Part shown: positions 1 to 5,742 of the stretch, piece after piece
Numbering within the stretch: the stretch's first letter is position 1
Layout: the number at the start of each line of letters is the position of its first letter
DNA from: Armatimonadota bacterium
GTDB taxonomy: Bacteria > Armatimonadota > Zipacnadia > Zipacnadales > UBA11051
Assembly: GCA_003542955.1 (NCBI GenBank)
Contig: DPJP01000101.1
Location: forward strand, 1-5,742
Length of the DNA stretch: 5,742 bases
Direction: 5' to 3'
Position numbers and translations under genes: made by a program
The notes under the pieces: model-generated
What the model was told of the DNA's origin: nothing
Seen by the model: only the letters and a program-made list of their open reading frames with translations
Databases searched by the model: none

Positions 1-1031
1 AGCCACTTCTCGAAGAAGTCGAGGGCCTTCCTTCCGCTGAACTCGTGCACCCCCGGGAAGCGGTCGAGTTCGCACTTCTCCGGCACTCCCGCCGCTGTGT
101 AGGCCTTCTTCACACGCCGGTAGGCCTTCATCGCGTCATCGACCAGAAAGCATGTGTCATACTCTCCGATCTCGGCAAGCATCGGCCGCGGGGCGATAAG
201 GGATGCCACGTCAGGGATGTCGCCGTACTTGGCCAGCGCGGGCATGTACTGCGCCCCGCAGAAGTTGCCCATCTGGTCGAACGCTCCCTGCAGCGTGCTC
301 AGGTAGCAGATGATCACGCAGGCCTTAATGCGGTCATCCAGCGCCGAGGTGTAGGTCGTCATCGTCCCGCCGAACGAGCAGCCGATCATCCCGAGCCGCG
401 AGCCATCGACCTCCGGGCGGCTCTGCAGATAGTCCAGCGTGCGTCTGGCATCCCACACCTGCAGGCCGAGGTACTGGAAGCCGAAGTAGCCGTTGGCCAT
501 GTAGGCGACATTGCAGCCATCGCGACTTGGGCGGCGCACGAACTCATCGCGGTCGATCCGCTCCCCGAAGCCGCGCCAGTCCGGGGCGATGGTCACATAG
601 CCATGCTGCGTGAGGCGCACCGCGGCGCCGTGCATATACGTCTCCGCCGGGTTGCCCTCGGGGTCGAGGTCCAGGCAGGTGTTCTTGCCGTGCCCATGCC
701 CGTGAGCGACGAGTATGCCCGGCGCCTGTTCTCCCTTCTTCAACCCCTTCGGCGTCAGCACCCATGCCGGGACGGAGTTGTACGGGTCGGTGTCGTAGAC
801 GACAGTCTCGCGGATGTACTCGCCCATGTCCGTGCGCTCGAGCACCTCCGGGCGCAGCGGCACCGCCTCGGGCTCCGGACCCAACTCCTTGACGATCGCG
901 CGCTTGAAGGCGCGCCGCCACGTTCTCCACTCGTCCTTCGTTCTGGCATTGCAGGGCAGCAGCGGCTTCTGGGCCTTCAGTCGCGCACGACAGGCTTCTT
1001 CCTGACTGAATATGCGCTTGCGTGGAGCCAT
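1..1031 (-). CDS. alpha/beta hydrolase, dienelactone hydrolase/Abhydrolase_7-like esterase (3' end cut by window)
   Basis: An uninterrupted reading frame of 343 codons runs from an ATG at 1031 to the left edge, with no stop reached. A strong Shine-Dalgarno GGGGAGGA (1039-1046, minus strand) lies 7 bases before the start. The fold is a serine alpha/beta hydrolase. An HGHGHGKN segment (residues 110-117) forms the probable oxyanion loop, DWRGFGER (151-158) follows, the nucleophile elbow GCSFGG puts the catalytic serine at 219, the acid is probably Asp292 in GEYDT, and the histidine is His329 in GVHEF. There is no signal peptide or membrane segment, so it should act in the cytoplasm. The pattern resembles CE7 acetylxylan esterases (RGQ, GxSQG, HE), but RGF and GCSFGG differ, so the Abhydrolase_7/dienelactone-hydrolase group fits better. 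The histidine lies close to the normal C-terminus, so only a short tail is missing. The substrate is unknown; an acyl ester or lactone of a sugar is plausible given the divergent glycan-related genes. Confidence 0.88.
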   Translation of the reverse strand, partial: MAPRKRIFSQEEACRARLKAQKPLLPCNARTKDEWRTWRRAFKRAIVKELGPEPEAVPLRPEVLERTDMGEYIRETVVYDTDPYNSVPAWVLTPKGLKKGEQAPGILVAHGHGHGKNTCLDLDPEGNPAETYMHGAAVRLTQHGYVTIAPDWRGFGERIDRDEFVRRPSRDGCNVAYMANGYFGFQYLGLQVWDARRTLDYLQSRPEVDGSRLGMIGCSFGGTMTTYTSALDDRIKACVIICYLSTLQGAFDQMGNFCGAQYMPALAKYGDIPDVASLIAPRPMLAEIGEYDTCFLVDDAMKAYRRVKKAYTAAGVPEKCELDRFPGVHEFSGRKALDFFEKW

Positions 1032-1287
1032 CTGGCGTTCCTCCCCGGCACGATATCCACGGCACAGCACTCGCCGGATGGTTCGCCGTCGGCCGGGCCG
1101 ATTCCGCCATCGGCGCAAAATGACTCTCCGCTGGTTGTTTCCGTTCGCAGGCCGACGGTGCACGCAGCGGGAACACTACCGGCGTCCAGGCAGCGGAGCG
1201 ACGCGGGGACATGGGATGCCGGCTTGTCCGGCAGCCGACAACTGCAGACTGGGGCGCACACGGCGGATCACCGTCATCTCGGCTGGT

Positions 1288-1311
1288 GGAGAACGTTGCT
1301 TGCCGTTCTCC
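1288..1311. promoter_or_regulatory. perfect 8-8-8 inverted repeat, possible operator or leader hairpin
   Basis: GGAGAACG (1288-1295) is followed by an 8-base spacer and its exact reverse complement CGTTCTCC (1304-1311). It lies 83 bases before the dehydrogenase start at 1395 and abuts the next, larger hairpin. The even dyad with 16 bases between half-site centres would suit a dimeric repressor. In RNA it would form an 8-bp stem with an 8-base loop. There is no T tract, so it is not an intrinsic terminator. The function is inferred from symmetry and position only. Confidence 0.4.
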
Positions 1312-1354
1312 CCTCTCCGCCCCGCGCCGCCGTGTGGCGCGGCCCGGAGAGGGG
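1310..1354. repeat. long GC-rich hairpin, REP-like palindrome in the leader of the plus-strand operon
   Basis: The outer arms CCCCTCTCCG (1310-1319) and CGGAGAGGGG (1345-1354) pair over 10 bp without mismatch. After a 2x2 internal loop of C residues, the inner arms CCGCGCC (1322-1328) and GGCGCGG (1336-1342) add 7 bp, closing a 7-base loop. The right arm is followed by a G-rich tail containing GGGTGAGG (1359-1366). The shape and tail resemble dispersed palindromic intergenic repeats seen in many GC-rich bacteria, but only one copy is present here, so repeat status is not proven. No T run follows on either strand, which argues against an intrinsic terminator. It ends 40 bases before the preferred start at 1395 and, if transcribed, would lie in the 5' leader. 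Confidence 0.6.
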
Positions 1355-1376
1355 CCGGGGGTGAGGCGGGATGGCC

Positions 1377-1385
1377 AGGAGGGAG
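1377..1385 (+). promoter_or_regulatory. ribosome binding site deciding the dehydrogenase start
   Basis: AGGAGGGAG lies 9 bases before the ATG at 1395 (12 bases if the AGGAGG core is counted). An in-frame ATG at 1371 lies upstream of this site and has only a weaker GAGG 4 bases before it. The spacing therefore favours 1395 over 1371. A third in-frame ATG at 1404 is too far away to be preferred. Confidence 0.65.
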
Positions 1386-1394
1386 AACACGAAC

Positions 1395-2360
1395 ATGCCC
1401 AACATGACGGTCTACTTCAGCGACTACACAATCGCCGACGAACTCGACATCGAGCATTCGGTGCTCGGCCCCGCGGGATTTGAGATCATCCGCGCCGATT
1501 GCAGCACCGAGCAGCAGGTGCTCGACACCATCGCCGGCGTCGACCCGGCGGCGATGGTCGCCCAGTGGGCGCCGATCACCGCGGCAGTACTGGAACTGTG
1601 CCCCAACCTCAAGGTCATCTCCCGCAACGGTATCGGGGTGGATAACATCGACCTGGACTACTGCCGGGAGCATGGCATCGCGGTGCTCAACTCGCCCTCC
1701 TACTGCATCCCGGAGGTCGCCGATCACGCCCTGGCGCTGGCGCTGGCGCTGCTGCGCAAGCTGGTCGTCACCACCGATCTGGTCCGCGCGGGCGAGTGGG
1801 GCCTCGGCGGCCTGGCGCCGATGCGCAGGCTGTGTGAGTTGACATACGGCGTGGTCGGGATGGGCGCCATCGGCCGCGCAGTGGCGCGGCGGGCGCGCCC
1901 GTTCTTCAAGCATGTCATCGGCCACGACCCGTATGCCCCTGCAGTGGATGTGGACGGCCGGCCAGTTGAAATGGTATCCTTCGGACAACTCCTGGGGCGC
2001 TCTGATATCGTTGACCTCCACGTGCCGGGCACCGACGAGACCAGGCACATGCTCAACGCCGAGGCCTTCTCGCTGATGAAGCCCACCGCGTATGTCATCA
2101 ACACCTCGCGCGGGATGATCATCGACACCGACGCACTCGTTGAGGCGCTACGGGCAGGGCGGGTCGCGGGCGCGGGCCTTGATGTGCACGAGCAGGAGCC
2201 GCTGCCGATGGATCACCCGCTCCGTGACTTCCCGCAGGTGATCATTACCCCGCATACGGCCTTCTACTCGGCGGAGGCCGTTACCCAGTTGCGGGAGGAG
2301 ACCGTGCTGAATATCGTCAGGTTCATGGCCGGCGAGCCACCGATCAATCGTGTCGTGTAG
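1395..2360 (+). CDS. NAD-dependent D-2-hydroxyacid dehydrogenase, CtBP-like branch
   Basis: This complete 321-residue cytoplasmic enzyme should interconvert a 2-keto acid and a D-2-hydroxy acid using NAD(H). Visible landmarks are the substrate-site segment NGIGVDNID (78-86), the Rossmann motif GMGAIG (155-160), the probable adenosine-ribose-binding Asp178 in GHDPY, catalytic Arg239 in NTSRG, Glu268 in EQEP and His287 in ITPHTA. The catalytic Arg-Glu-His set is therefore intact. It has no C-terminal ACT domain, so it is not a full-length SerA-type phosphoglycerate dehydrogenase. The segments SYCIPEVADHALAL (102-115) and PHTAFYSAEA (286-295) and the ending GEPPINRVV match the bacterial proteins related to the eukaryotic C-terminal-binding protein better than classical PGDH or glyoxylate reductase. 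Start 1395 was chosen for its Shine-Dalgarno sequence; starting at 1371 would add eight residues. The next gene begins 32 bases downstream. The exact substrate cannot be read from the sequence. Confidence 0.93.
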   Translation: MPNMTVYFSDYTIADELDIEHSVLGPAGFEIIRADCSTEQQVLDTIAGVDPAAMVAQWAPITAAVLELCPNLKVISRNGIGVDNIDLDYCREHGIAVLNSPSYCIPEVADHALALALALLRKLVVTTDLVRAGEWGLGGLAPMRRLCELTYGVVGMGAIGRAVARRARPFFKHVIGHDPYAPAVDVDGRPVEMVSFGQLLGRSDIVDLHVPGTDETRHMLNAEAFSLMKPTAYVINTSRGMIIDTDALVEALRAGRVAGAGLDVHEQEPLPMDHPLRDFPQVIITPHTAFYSAEAVTQLREETVLNIVRFMAGEPPINRVV

Positions 2361-2392
2361 AGCTCAGGACTATCCAGCGGGAGGCACGCAGC

Positions 2393-2494
2393 ATGCACAG
2401 GCGCGGCGTCAACTTCATCACTATCGATCTGAGTGGAATGGGGATTGGCCTCCTTGTGGCCTGTTTCGTCCTATCGGCCACCGGCGCGCAGGCG
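2393..2494 (+). other. signal peptide of the GH123/DUF6067-like protein
   Basis: Residues 1-34 show basic residues near the start (HRR), a hydrophobic core from about 16 to 28 (MGIGLLVACFVL) and the small-residue cleavage motif A32-Q-A34 before Q35. The n-region is rather long. An in-frame ATG at 2438 would give a shorter signal peptide, but it has no good ribosome binding site, so 2393 is kept. No lipobox cysteine sits at the cleavage point; C24 is inside the hydrophobic core. Confidence 0.8.
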
Positions 2495-5245
2495 CAGACC
2501 CGCAACGCCATCTTCAACGGAACCTTCACGGAGGGAACGACAGGTTTCGGCGTGCTTGGGCCCGGCTATCAGAACGCTGCTCTCACCGCCGACAAGTCGC
2601 AGCTCGCACAGGTCCTCGTCACCGAGATGATCGTGTCCTCGCCGGGCATGGAGAGGACCTTCTCGGTCTACAGCACCTACCTGCTGCGCGTGCAGAAGGG
2701 CCAGTCATACACGATGGTGTTGCGGATGGCGGGGGAGGGGCAGTTCTCCTTCGGCGCCTTCGAGTACGATGCGGGCGGACACCATATCGGCAACAACTAC
2801 TCGGAGCGGTACGTGCTCTCGCCTGAACTGAAGGACTACACCTTCACCTACACCCCCTCCGAGAACGCAGTCGGCATCCGCCCCTCGATCGTGTTTCTGG
2901 AGAGGACCGACGCGACGCCCATGGACGTTCGCGCGCGCATCAGGAGCTTCGAGCTGCGGGCGCCGGTCGACGAGTTCGCACGGATGTGTGAGAGTTGGCC
3001 CGAGTACGCGAAGGACGACAGTTTCACCAGCTACCCCGGCTTCTCACCCGAGGAACTCGCCGAGCTGGAGCAGATTGCCGCCGTGGACACCGTGCTGCCC
3101 CCGTATGAGCCGATCCGCATGGGGGAGGAGGGCGATTTCGCCCTGACGACCTCCCGTATACGGTTCGGGCAGCGCATCTTCCCCGACAGCGTCTCGATCC
3201 TGGGGCAGGAGGTGCTCGCACGGCCGATGGAGTTCACAGTCGAGTATGCCGATGGCACGCACACGAGCCTGCAGCCCTCGCGGCTCTCGATCGACTGTGC
3301 CGACCAGCGCGCGGTCCTGCGGCAGCGGTTCCGTGACGGCGAGCGGGAGGTGCGCATCGGCCTGCAAATGGAATACGACGCGTTCTTGATCTACACCGTG
3401 ACTATCCCGCCGACGCCCGGCGCGACGCTCACCGGCGCGAGCCTGACCATCCCCGTACGGTCCGAGAGGGCACGCTATATCGACTACCACAGGTTCGACA
3501 TTCCCCGGGCAGGCGGCCACGGCGACTGGGTGTTCGGGTACGGACCGATCCCCGCGGTGGGGGAGAAGGTCGAGACCAGCCACACCGTCGGCAGTGAGCA
3601 CATGGGCGGAGCGATCAAGAACGACTGGGCGCCCGCGGTGCCCGCCGATGATGGGCTCATCTGGGAGTGGAGCAAGGGCTTCCTGCACACGGTCTGGGTC
3701 GGCGACGAGAAGCGGGGCGTCAGCCTCATCAGCATGAGCCGGCAGGGCTACTCAGCGGCGGAGGGCGAGCCAACCGTGCGGCTGGCCCGCAACGGAGACG
3801 AGGTGAGCCTCACGTACCGCTTCATCTCTCAACCCGTCTCAGTGGACGCAGGCCGTGAGTTCCAGTTCGCTCTGCAGATGATGCCCCCCAAGCCCGTCAG
3901 GGCGGACTGGTTCCACGCGCGCTACAACCCCGTGTTCCCGGGCTACCAGGAGATCGTCGATCAGGCGCTGGATGTGTTCGAGACGCAGACCGCGCCGGAT
4001 GCCGCCGCGCAGGGCCCCACACCCTCCTACGGCACCGCCTATGACATGATCCGAAAGAGCGCCGTGCCCGGTCGGTGGGAGTCCAGAGAGCACCGGGCGC
4101 ATCGCGATGTCGGCTTCCTCTGGTACACGCTCTGGGCCCGGGGCTCGCGTGGCGCCGGGCTGCCGGTCGGCGGCTGCAGCACTCCCCTGGTCGGTCACCC
4201 CGAGCGGCTGAACAGAGTCCTGAACTGCTGCTCGGCCATCGGGCACCGGGCGCTGCCGTACTTCGCGGGGACCCACATCGCCTCCGAGGACCCGGCCGGT
4301 TACTACTACGTCGAGCGGACCAACGAATGGACCGCCCTCCCGCGCATCCCAAGACCGCCCTACTTGCGCCCCACTTGCCCCAACAGCCTGTTCTCCGCCT
4401 ACATCGCGCGCGGCATCGGCCGGCTCATTGATGAGTACGGCATCGAGGGCGTCTACTTCGACAACTGCGGCGCGAATATGTGCACCAACACCGGCCACGG
4501 GTGCGGCTATGTCGATGAGGAGGGCATCGTACAGCCCACACTGCCGATCCTGGGCTTCCGCAGGCTCTTCATGATGGTGCGCAACGAGTTCGTCAAGCGT
4601 GGCAAGGACCCCTACATCCTGATCCATGCGGGCATGAACCCCGGCGTCGTCTCATTCATCGACGCGGAGCTTGATGGCGAGGGCACCTATGGCTCCGATC
4701 ATACGCAGATGATAACGCTCGGCGAGTGGCGCGCGCGCCTCATCGGTCCGCACCAGTTCGGCGTTCAGCAGAACTATCTGCCCTCCTTCGGCTACGGGAT
4801 GGGTCCCGACGTCGACAGGGCTGAGCAGGAGGTCATCGGCACGCCCCGGCTGCTGGCGATGAGCCTGCTGCATGGGACGCACATCTGGCAGCAGTATGCG
4901 GATGCTCCCGCGGTCTACGCGACCTGGGGGGTGCTCGATGAACTCGATGAGCCGGATGTGGCCTTCATCCCCTACTGGGACTGGCCGGAACTCAACCATG
5001 CGCTCAACGCCGACGGCGTCTACGCGACCGGCTATAACGGCACCACGCGGCTGATCCTGGTGCTGACCAACCTCTCGGATACGCAGCGGGAGGTAGAGTT
5101 CCCGCTGTCTGAGATCAGGGCACACCTGCCCGCGGCAGGGCGCGTTGCGGACAATCTGCACGGGTCGCCCGTCAGCATCGAGGGCGGTCTCGTCAGGTGC
5201 ACTATCGAGCCGAAGAACCTCAGGCTGCTCAGCTTCACGGAATAA
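2393..5245 (+). CDS. exported multidomain GH123/DUF6067-like putative glycoside hydrolase
   Basis: This 950-residue protein starts at an ATG 8 bases after GGGAGG (2379-2384). Residues 1-34 form a signal peptide with an AQA|Q cleavage site, so the protein is exported. Residues about 38-190 look like a CBM4/9-type jelly roll, opening with NGTFTEG and ending with a typical RIRSFELR strand. Residues about 195-490 are beta-rich and of unrecognised fold. The segment around MPPKPVRADW (497-506) leads into a TIM-barrel-like region (about 500-860). Its landmarks are LPYFAGTH (621-628), GVYFDNCG (686-693), a Cys/His cluster (692-704), ILIHAGMNP (742-750) and ELDGEGTYG (759-767). Residues about 875-950 form a final beta domain. 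The layout and these motifs recall DUF6067/GH123-N-related proteins, in which glycoside hydrolase activity is presumed. Asp690, Asp761 and Glu763 are candidate active-site acids by position only. The substrate is unknown. It is probably cotranscribed with its neighbours, with gaps of 32 and 11 bases. Assignment to a general carbohydrate-active enzyme is fairly safe; the exact family is less so. Confidence 0.8.
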   Translation: MHRRGVNFITIDLSGMGIGLLVACFVLSATGAQAQTRNAIFNGTFTEGTTGFGVLGPGYQNAALTADKSQLAQVLVTEMIVSSPGMERTFSVYSTYLLRVQKGQSYTMVLRMAGEGQFSFGAFEYDAGGHHIGNNYSERYVLSPELKDYTFTYTPSENAVGIRPSIVFLERTDATPMDVRARIRSFELRAPVDEFARMCESWPEYAKDDSFTSYPGFSPEELAELEQIAAVDTVLPPYEPIRMGEEGDFALTTSRIRFGQRIFPDSVSILGQEVLARPMEFTVEYADGTHTSLQPSRLSIDCADQRAVLRQRFRDGEREVRIGLQMEYDAFLIYTVTIPPTPGATLTGASLTIPVRSERARYIDYHRFDIPRAGGHGDWVFGYGPIPAVGEKVETSHTVGSEHMGGAIKNDWAPAVPADDGLIWEWSKGFLHTVWVGDEKRGVSLISMSRQGYSAAEGEPTVRLARNGDEVSLTYRFISQPVSVDAGREFQFALQMMPPKPVRADWFHARYNPVFPGYQEIVDQALDVFETQTAPDAAAQGPTPSYGTAYDMIRKSAVPGRWESREHRAHRDVGFLWYTLWARGSRGAGLPVGGCSTPLVGHPERLNRVLNCCSAIGHRALPYFAGTHIASEDPAGYYYVERTNEWTALPRIPRPPYLRPTCPNSLFSAYIARGIGRLIDEYGIEGVYFDNCGANMCTNTGHGCGYVDEEGIVQPTLPILGFRRLFMMVRNEFVKRGKDPYILIHAGMNPGVVSFIDAELDGEGTYGSDHTQMITLGEWRARLIGPHQFGVQQNYLPSFGYGMGPDVDRAEQEVIGTPRLLAMSLLHGTHIWQQYADAPAVYATWGVLDELDEPDVAFIPYWDWPELNHALNADGVYATGYNGTTRLILVLTNLSDTQREVEFPLSEIRAHLPAAGRVADNLHGSPVSIEGGLVRCTIEPKNLRLLSFTE

Positions 5246-5250
5246 CGGAG
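5246..5250 (+). promoter_or_regulatory. ribosome binding site deciding the start of the FGE-domain gene
   Basis: CGGAG sits directly after the preceding stop codon (TAA, 5243-5245). It touches the first in-frame ATG at 5251, leaving no spacing, but is 6 bases from the ATG at 5257. Normal spacing therefore favours 5257. The short gap suggests translational coupling with the upstream gene. Confidence 0.6.
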
Positions 5251-5256
5251 ATGCCC

Positions 5257-5340
5257 ATGGACACCCGATCAGCATGGTTGCCACGCTCCACCATCGGCCT
5301 CGCGATTGCGTGCCTGGCATCGGTTTCGTGTGTCGTCGCG
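5257..5340 (+). other. signal peptide of the FGE-domain protein
   Basis: Residues 1-28 have an Arg-containing n-region (R5, R10), a hydrophobic stretch from about 13 to 27 (IGLAIACLASVSCVV) and a V-V-A|Q cleavage motif. The two cysteines (C19, C25) raise the question of a lipoprotein, but neither is preceded by a canonical L-[AS]-[GA] lipobox, so signal peptidase I is favoured. Confidence 0.65.
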
Positions 5341-5742
5341 CAAGAGGCCGGTCCGCAGCAGGGCAAGCCGTTCACTACGTCCATCGGCATGGAGTTGGCC
5401 TGGGTGCCTGCGGGCTACTGGGTCGGCAGACATGAAGTGACCCAGCAGCAGTATGCCGCCGTCATGGGGCGCAATCCCAGCCGCTGGGTTGATCCCGCCC
5501 GGCCCGTCGAGAATGTCGACTGGATCGCTGCCGCGGAGTTCTGCAGGCGCCTGACCGAGAAGGACACCGCGGCCGGTACGCTCGGCGCCGGATGGGCCTT
5601 CAGCCTGCCGACGGAGAAGCAGTGGGAGTACTTCGCAGGCAACGCGCGACTGGAGGACATGGTGCACGCGAGGTGGAATGGGTTGCTTCCTGCCGGCACC
5701 ATGCCAGTCGGGTCGCTGGGGCCCAATGAACATGGCCTGTAT
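5257..5742 (+). CDS. exported FGE-sulfatase (SUMF1-like) domain protein, N-terminal part
   Basis: The frame is open for 162 codons to the right edge; the C-terminus lies outside the window. Residues 1-28 are a probable signal peptide. The rest follows the formylglycine-generating-enzyme (FGE-sulfatase) fold in order: FTTSIGMELAWVPAG (39-53), GRHEVTQQQYAAVMG (57-71), RPVENVDWIAAAEFCRRL (82-99) and LPTEKQWEYFAG (117-128). This matches the family pattern EVTnxqY...PVxxVsW..A..yC..L...LPTEaeWEYaa. The stretch between VPAG and EVT is shorter than usual: the common 'MGS...E.P.H.V' segment is missing. The catalytic cysteines of true FGE lie near the C-terminus, which is not visible, so activity cannot be judged. 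Many bacterial members are not sulfatase activators, and being exported makes that role less likely because sulfatases are usually matured before export. The gene lies 11 bases after the glycoside-hydrolase-like gene, probably in the same operon. Confidence 0.88.
   Translation, partial: MDTRSAWLPRSTIGLAIACLASVSCVVAQEAGPQQGKPFTTSIGMELAWVPAGYWVGRHEVTQQQYAAVMGRNPSRWVDPARPVENVDWIAAAEFCRRLTEKDTAAGTLGAGWAFSLPTEKQWEYFAGNARLEDMVHARWNGLLPAGTMPVGSLGPNEHGLY

Larger units (their letters stand above)
1032..1394. other. divergent intergenic region between the hydrolase and the dehydrogenase operon
   Basis: This stretch of about 360 bases separates two genes pointing away from each other, so it must hold the promoters of both. 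I could not pick out convincing -35/-10 pairs on either strand; the GC-rich composition gives no clear sigma-70 boxes. The left part (about 1047-1280) has only a small perfect hairpin, TGCCGG-CTTGT-CCGGCA (1217-1233), which may be chance in such GC-rich DNA. The right part carries two larger inverted repeats, listed separately. Open frames crossing the region lack ribosome binding sites and resemble no protein I know, so I see no small gene here. Confidence 0.7.

Noticed and set aside
1217..1233. Small hairpin TGCCGG-CTTGT-CCGGCA as a regulatory site
   Set aside because: A 6-bp GC-rich stem is common by chance in DNA of this composition and there is no supporting context.
1310..1354. Intrinsic terminator
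   Set aside because: The hairpin is strong, but no T tract follows it on either strand, and no gene ends nearby.
45..1364. Long plus-strand open frame opposite the hydrolase gene
   Set aside because: It lies antisense to a gene with a full catalytic triad and a good ribosome binding site. Its translation is low-complexity (rich in Arg, Ala, His, Val), as expected from the complement of GC-rich coding DNA.
1731..1750. Three CTGGCG hexamers in tandem inside the dehydrogenase gene
   Set aside because: They encode the Leu-Ala helix that normally follows the EVADHA motif in this family. The repeat follows from protein sequence and GC-rich codon choice, and the frame is intact.
1176..2048. Minus-strand open frame of 290 codons
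   Set aside because: It is opposite the dehydrogenase gene, whose motifs are intact. The translation shows no recognisable domain and is rich in Arg, Ala, Gly and His; it is a GC-skewed shadow frame.
3839..4627. Minus-strand open frame of 262 codons
   Set aside because: It is antisense to the barrel region of the exported glycoside-hydrolase-like protein, has no recognisable motif, and shows the composition of a mirror frame.
4652..5320. Minus-strand open frame of 222 codons across the junction of the last two genes
   Set aside because: It covers the 3' end of one well-supported gene and the start of the next on the opposite strand, and matches no family I recognise.
1..5742. tRNA, rRNA, CRISPR array, transposase or phage genes
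   Set aside because: No tRNA-like cloverleaf, rRNA-like conserved stretch, regular direct-repeat array or mobile-element protein was seen on either strand.

Overview
The window comes from a GC-rich bacterial genome with strong G/C preference at third codon positions and clear GGAGG-type ribosome binding sites. It holds four protein genes. One is on the minus strand and runs off the left edge. Three are on the plus strand in a tight row, and the last runs off the right edge. The gene types (a GH123/DUF6067-like secreted protein, an FGE-sulfatase-domain protein opening with an 'F-T-x-S-x-G-M-E' segment, and a CtBP-like dehydrogenase) are a mix often met in Planctomycetota, Armatimonadota, Lentisphaerota, Hydrogenedentota and related uncultured lineages. 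That assignment is an inference and the phylum cannot be fixed from this window.

Layout: 1-1031 (minus) encodes a cytoplasmic alpha/beta hydrolase of the dienelactone-hydrolase/Abhydrolase_7 type with a full Ser-Asp-His triad, lacking only its last few residues. 1032-1394 is a divergent intergenic region. Its right half carries two abutting inverted repeats (1288-1311 and 1310-1354) just upstream of the next gene. 1395-2360 (plus) encodes a complete NAD-dependent D-2-hydroxyacid dehydrogenase of the CtBP-like branch. 2393-5245 (plus) encodes a 950-residue exported protein with a CBM-like N-terminal jelly roll, a beta-rich middle and a TIM-barrel-like region that looks like a glycoside hydrolase. 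5257-5742 (plus) is the N-terminal part of an exported FGE-sulfatase-domain protein.

The plus-strand genes are separated by 32 and 11 bases, each with its own Shine-Dalgarno sequence and no terminator between them, so they probably form one operon. A reasonable but unproven reading is a small carbohydrate-use locus: the large exported protein acts on a glycan, the divergent esterase/hydrolase removes acyl groups or opens lactones inside the cell, and the dehydrogenase handles a sugar-derived 2-keto or 2-hydroxy acid. No RNA genes, CRISPR arrays, insertion sequences or phage genes were seen. I found no convincing evidence of a wholly new system; the points most worth checking are the paired dyads in the leader and the Cys/His cluster in the large exported protein.
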